From the NCBI GenBank assembly GCA_025997155.1, contig BNUF01000158.1, positions 1 to 5,745 of the forward strand: 5,745 nucleotides of DNA, read 5' to 3'. Positions within the stretch are counted from its first letter, which is position 1, and each line of letters starts with the position of its first letter. This stretch comes from Clostridia bacterium. Lineage in GTDB: Bacteria; Bacillota; Clostridia; Lachnospirales; WQUN01. This document shows positions 5,453 to 5,745 of the stretch, piece after piece. The notes under the pieces were generated by a model. The model was not told where the DNA came from. It worked only from the letters and a program-made list of their open reading frames with translations, and ran no database searches. Both the position numbers and the translations under genes were made by a program.

Positions 5453-5745
5453 TATAGTCGAAGCTAAATAAAAGCGTGAATTAACGCCTCCCAAAATGAG
5501 TTGAATTTGTGCATATGTAATCTCAACCTGCGTTTAACATTTGCCCCAAATTTCTCAATTGGATTAAAGTCGGGCGAATAAGGCGGCAAGAATATAACTT
5601 TGAAACCGTAGTCGCAGACAATATCAAAAATTCTTTCTTTGTTGTGAAACGACGCATTGTCAATAATCAAAACAGTTCTTGAAACATCGCTTAAACAAGG
5701 TACGAAAACGCTTTCAAGCCAACCCTCAAATAAGTTTGCGTCTGT
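5453..5745 (-). mobile_element. IS630-family insertion sequence, one end (other end outside window)
   Basis: The element covers the transposase fragment plus a short terminal stretch. IS630-family elements insert at a TA dinucleotide and duplicate it. The sequence GCTATAGTCGAAGC (5451-5464) just past the transposase stop includes TA steps at 5453-5456, so the element probably ends there and the terminal inverted repeat would begin TAGTCGAAGC or ATAGTCGAAGC. The exact edge cannot be proved because the opposite terminus is not in the window. The region is visibly more AT-rich than the adjoining phage genes. Confidence 0.7.
5464..5745 (-). CDS. IS630-family transposase, C-terminal part (start outside window)
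   Basis: The frame is open from the right edge; a TTG at 5670 sometimes taken as a start is internal, because 25 further codons upstream (TDANLFEGWLESVFVPCL...) fit the family. The visible part of the DDE catalytic domain has the second Asp in VLIIDNASFH (about 5654-5680), the PPYSPDFNPIE motif containing the catalytic Glu, and the closing FGANVKRRLR and HAFI tail. Family members cut and paste the element at TA sites using a DDE/RNase H-fold active site, often from a single ORF or two frameshifted ORFs. Here the C-terminal catalytic half looks intact; the N-terminal helix-turn-helix DNA-binding part and first Asp lie beyond the window. Its stop at 5464-5466 lies within a dozen bases of the presumed IS end, close to the protease gene. 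Confidence 0.9.
   Translation of the reverse strand, partial: TDANLFEGWLESVFVPCLSDVSRTVLIIDNASFHNKERIFDIVCDYGFKVIFLPPYSPDFNPIEKFGANVKRRLRLHMHKFNSFWEALIHAFI

Noticed and set aside
4944..5471. 175-codon plus-strand ORF opposite the protease
   Set aside because: It is in antisense codon register to the protease and has no recognisable domain; the protease motifs on the other strand are unambiguous.
1..5745. Restriction-modification or other defence island
   Set aside because: The methyltransferase has phage-type C-terminal features and no restriction endonuclase or other defence gene is beside it; the neighbours are small phage ORFs and head genes.

Overview
The window looks like a piece of a decaying, rearranged prophage. 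It holds the head-morphogenesis block of an HK97-type tailed phage on the minus strand, part of a phage-type DNA methyltransferase and small accessory genes on the plus strand, and one end of an IS630-family insertion sequence at the right edge. Strong AGGAGG-type ribosome binding sites before nearly every minus-strand gene, and the style of the phage proteins, suggest a Bacillota (Clostridia- or Negativicutes-like) host. This is an inference: no host gene is present to confirm it.

Left part (1-1353, plus strand). A cytosine-C5 DNA methyltransferase enters from the left edge and ends at 695. It carries motifs IX and X and the insert typical of phage Dcm-like enzymes. A possible 34-residue ORF overlaps its tail, and a 203-residue protein of unknown function follows at 742-1353. 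These look like genes from the early or accessory region of a phage.

Middle (1354-1760). About 170 bases without a convincing gene hold an imperfect direct repeat and possible hairpins. A 78-residue plus-strand ORF with a GTG start and no clear ribosome binding site follows. Its 3' end runs antisense into the last gene of the minus-strand block. The minus-strand gene there (61 codons) stops right after a PERSFF motif, where its family normally continues, so a recombination junction near 1690-1705 is likely.

Right part (1684-5480, minus strand, transcribed right to left). The order is prohead protease, major capsid protein with a built-in acidic scaffolding region, a small beta-rich decoration-like protein, a 40-residue charged protein, a gp6-type head-tail connector, and the truncated gp10-like gene. 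This is the standard HK97-type order. The genes are packed 1-27 bases apart, and three start sites have a Shine-Dalgarno that overlaps or lies inside the end of the preceding gene. The protease would cleave the capsid protein's N-terminal region during head maturation, and the connector would close the filled head. Portal and terminase, expected just upstream of the protease, are absent within the window.

Right edge (about 5453-5745). The C-terminal half of an IS630-family DDE transposase ends immediately before the protease ORF. The protease has only a TTG start without a ribosome binding site, and its N-terminal DUF5661-like domain begins abruptly at this boundary. The insertion sequence therefore appears to have cut off the 5' end of the protease gene. 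Truncations at both ends of the head block, and its convergent orientation to the methyltransferase side, point to a defective prophage remnant. I see no previously undescribed defence or mobile system. The most unusual feature is the in-frame DUF5661-like and prohead protease fusion.
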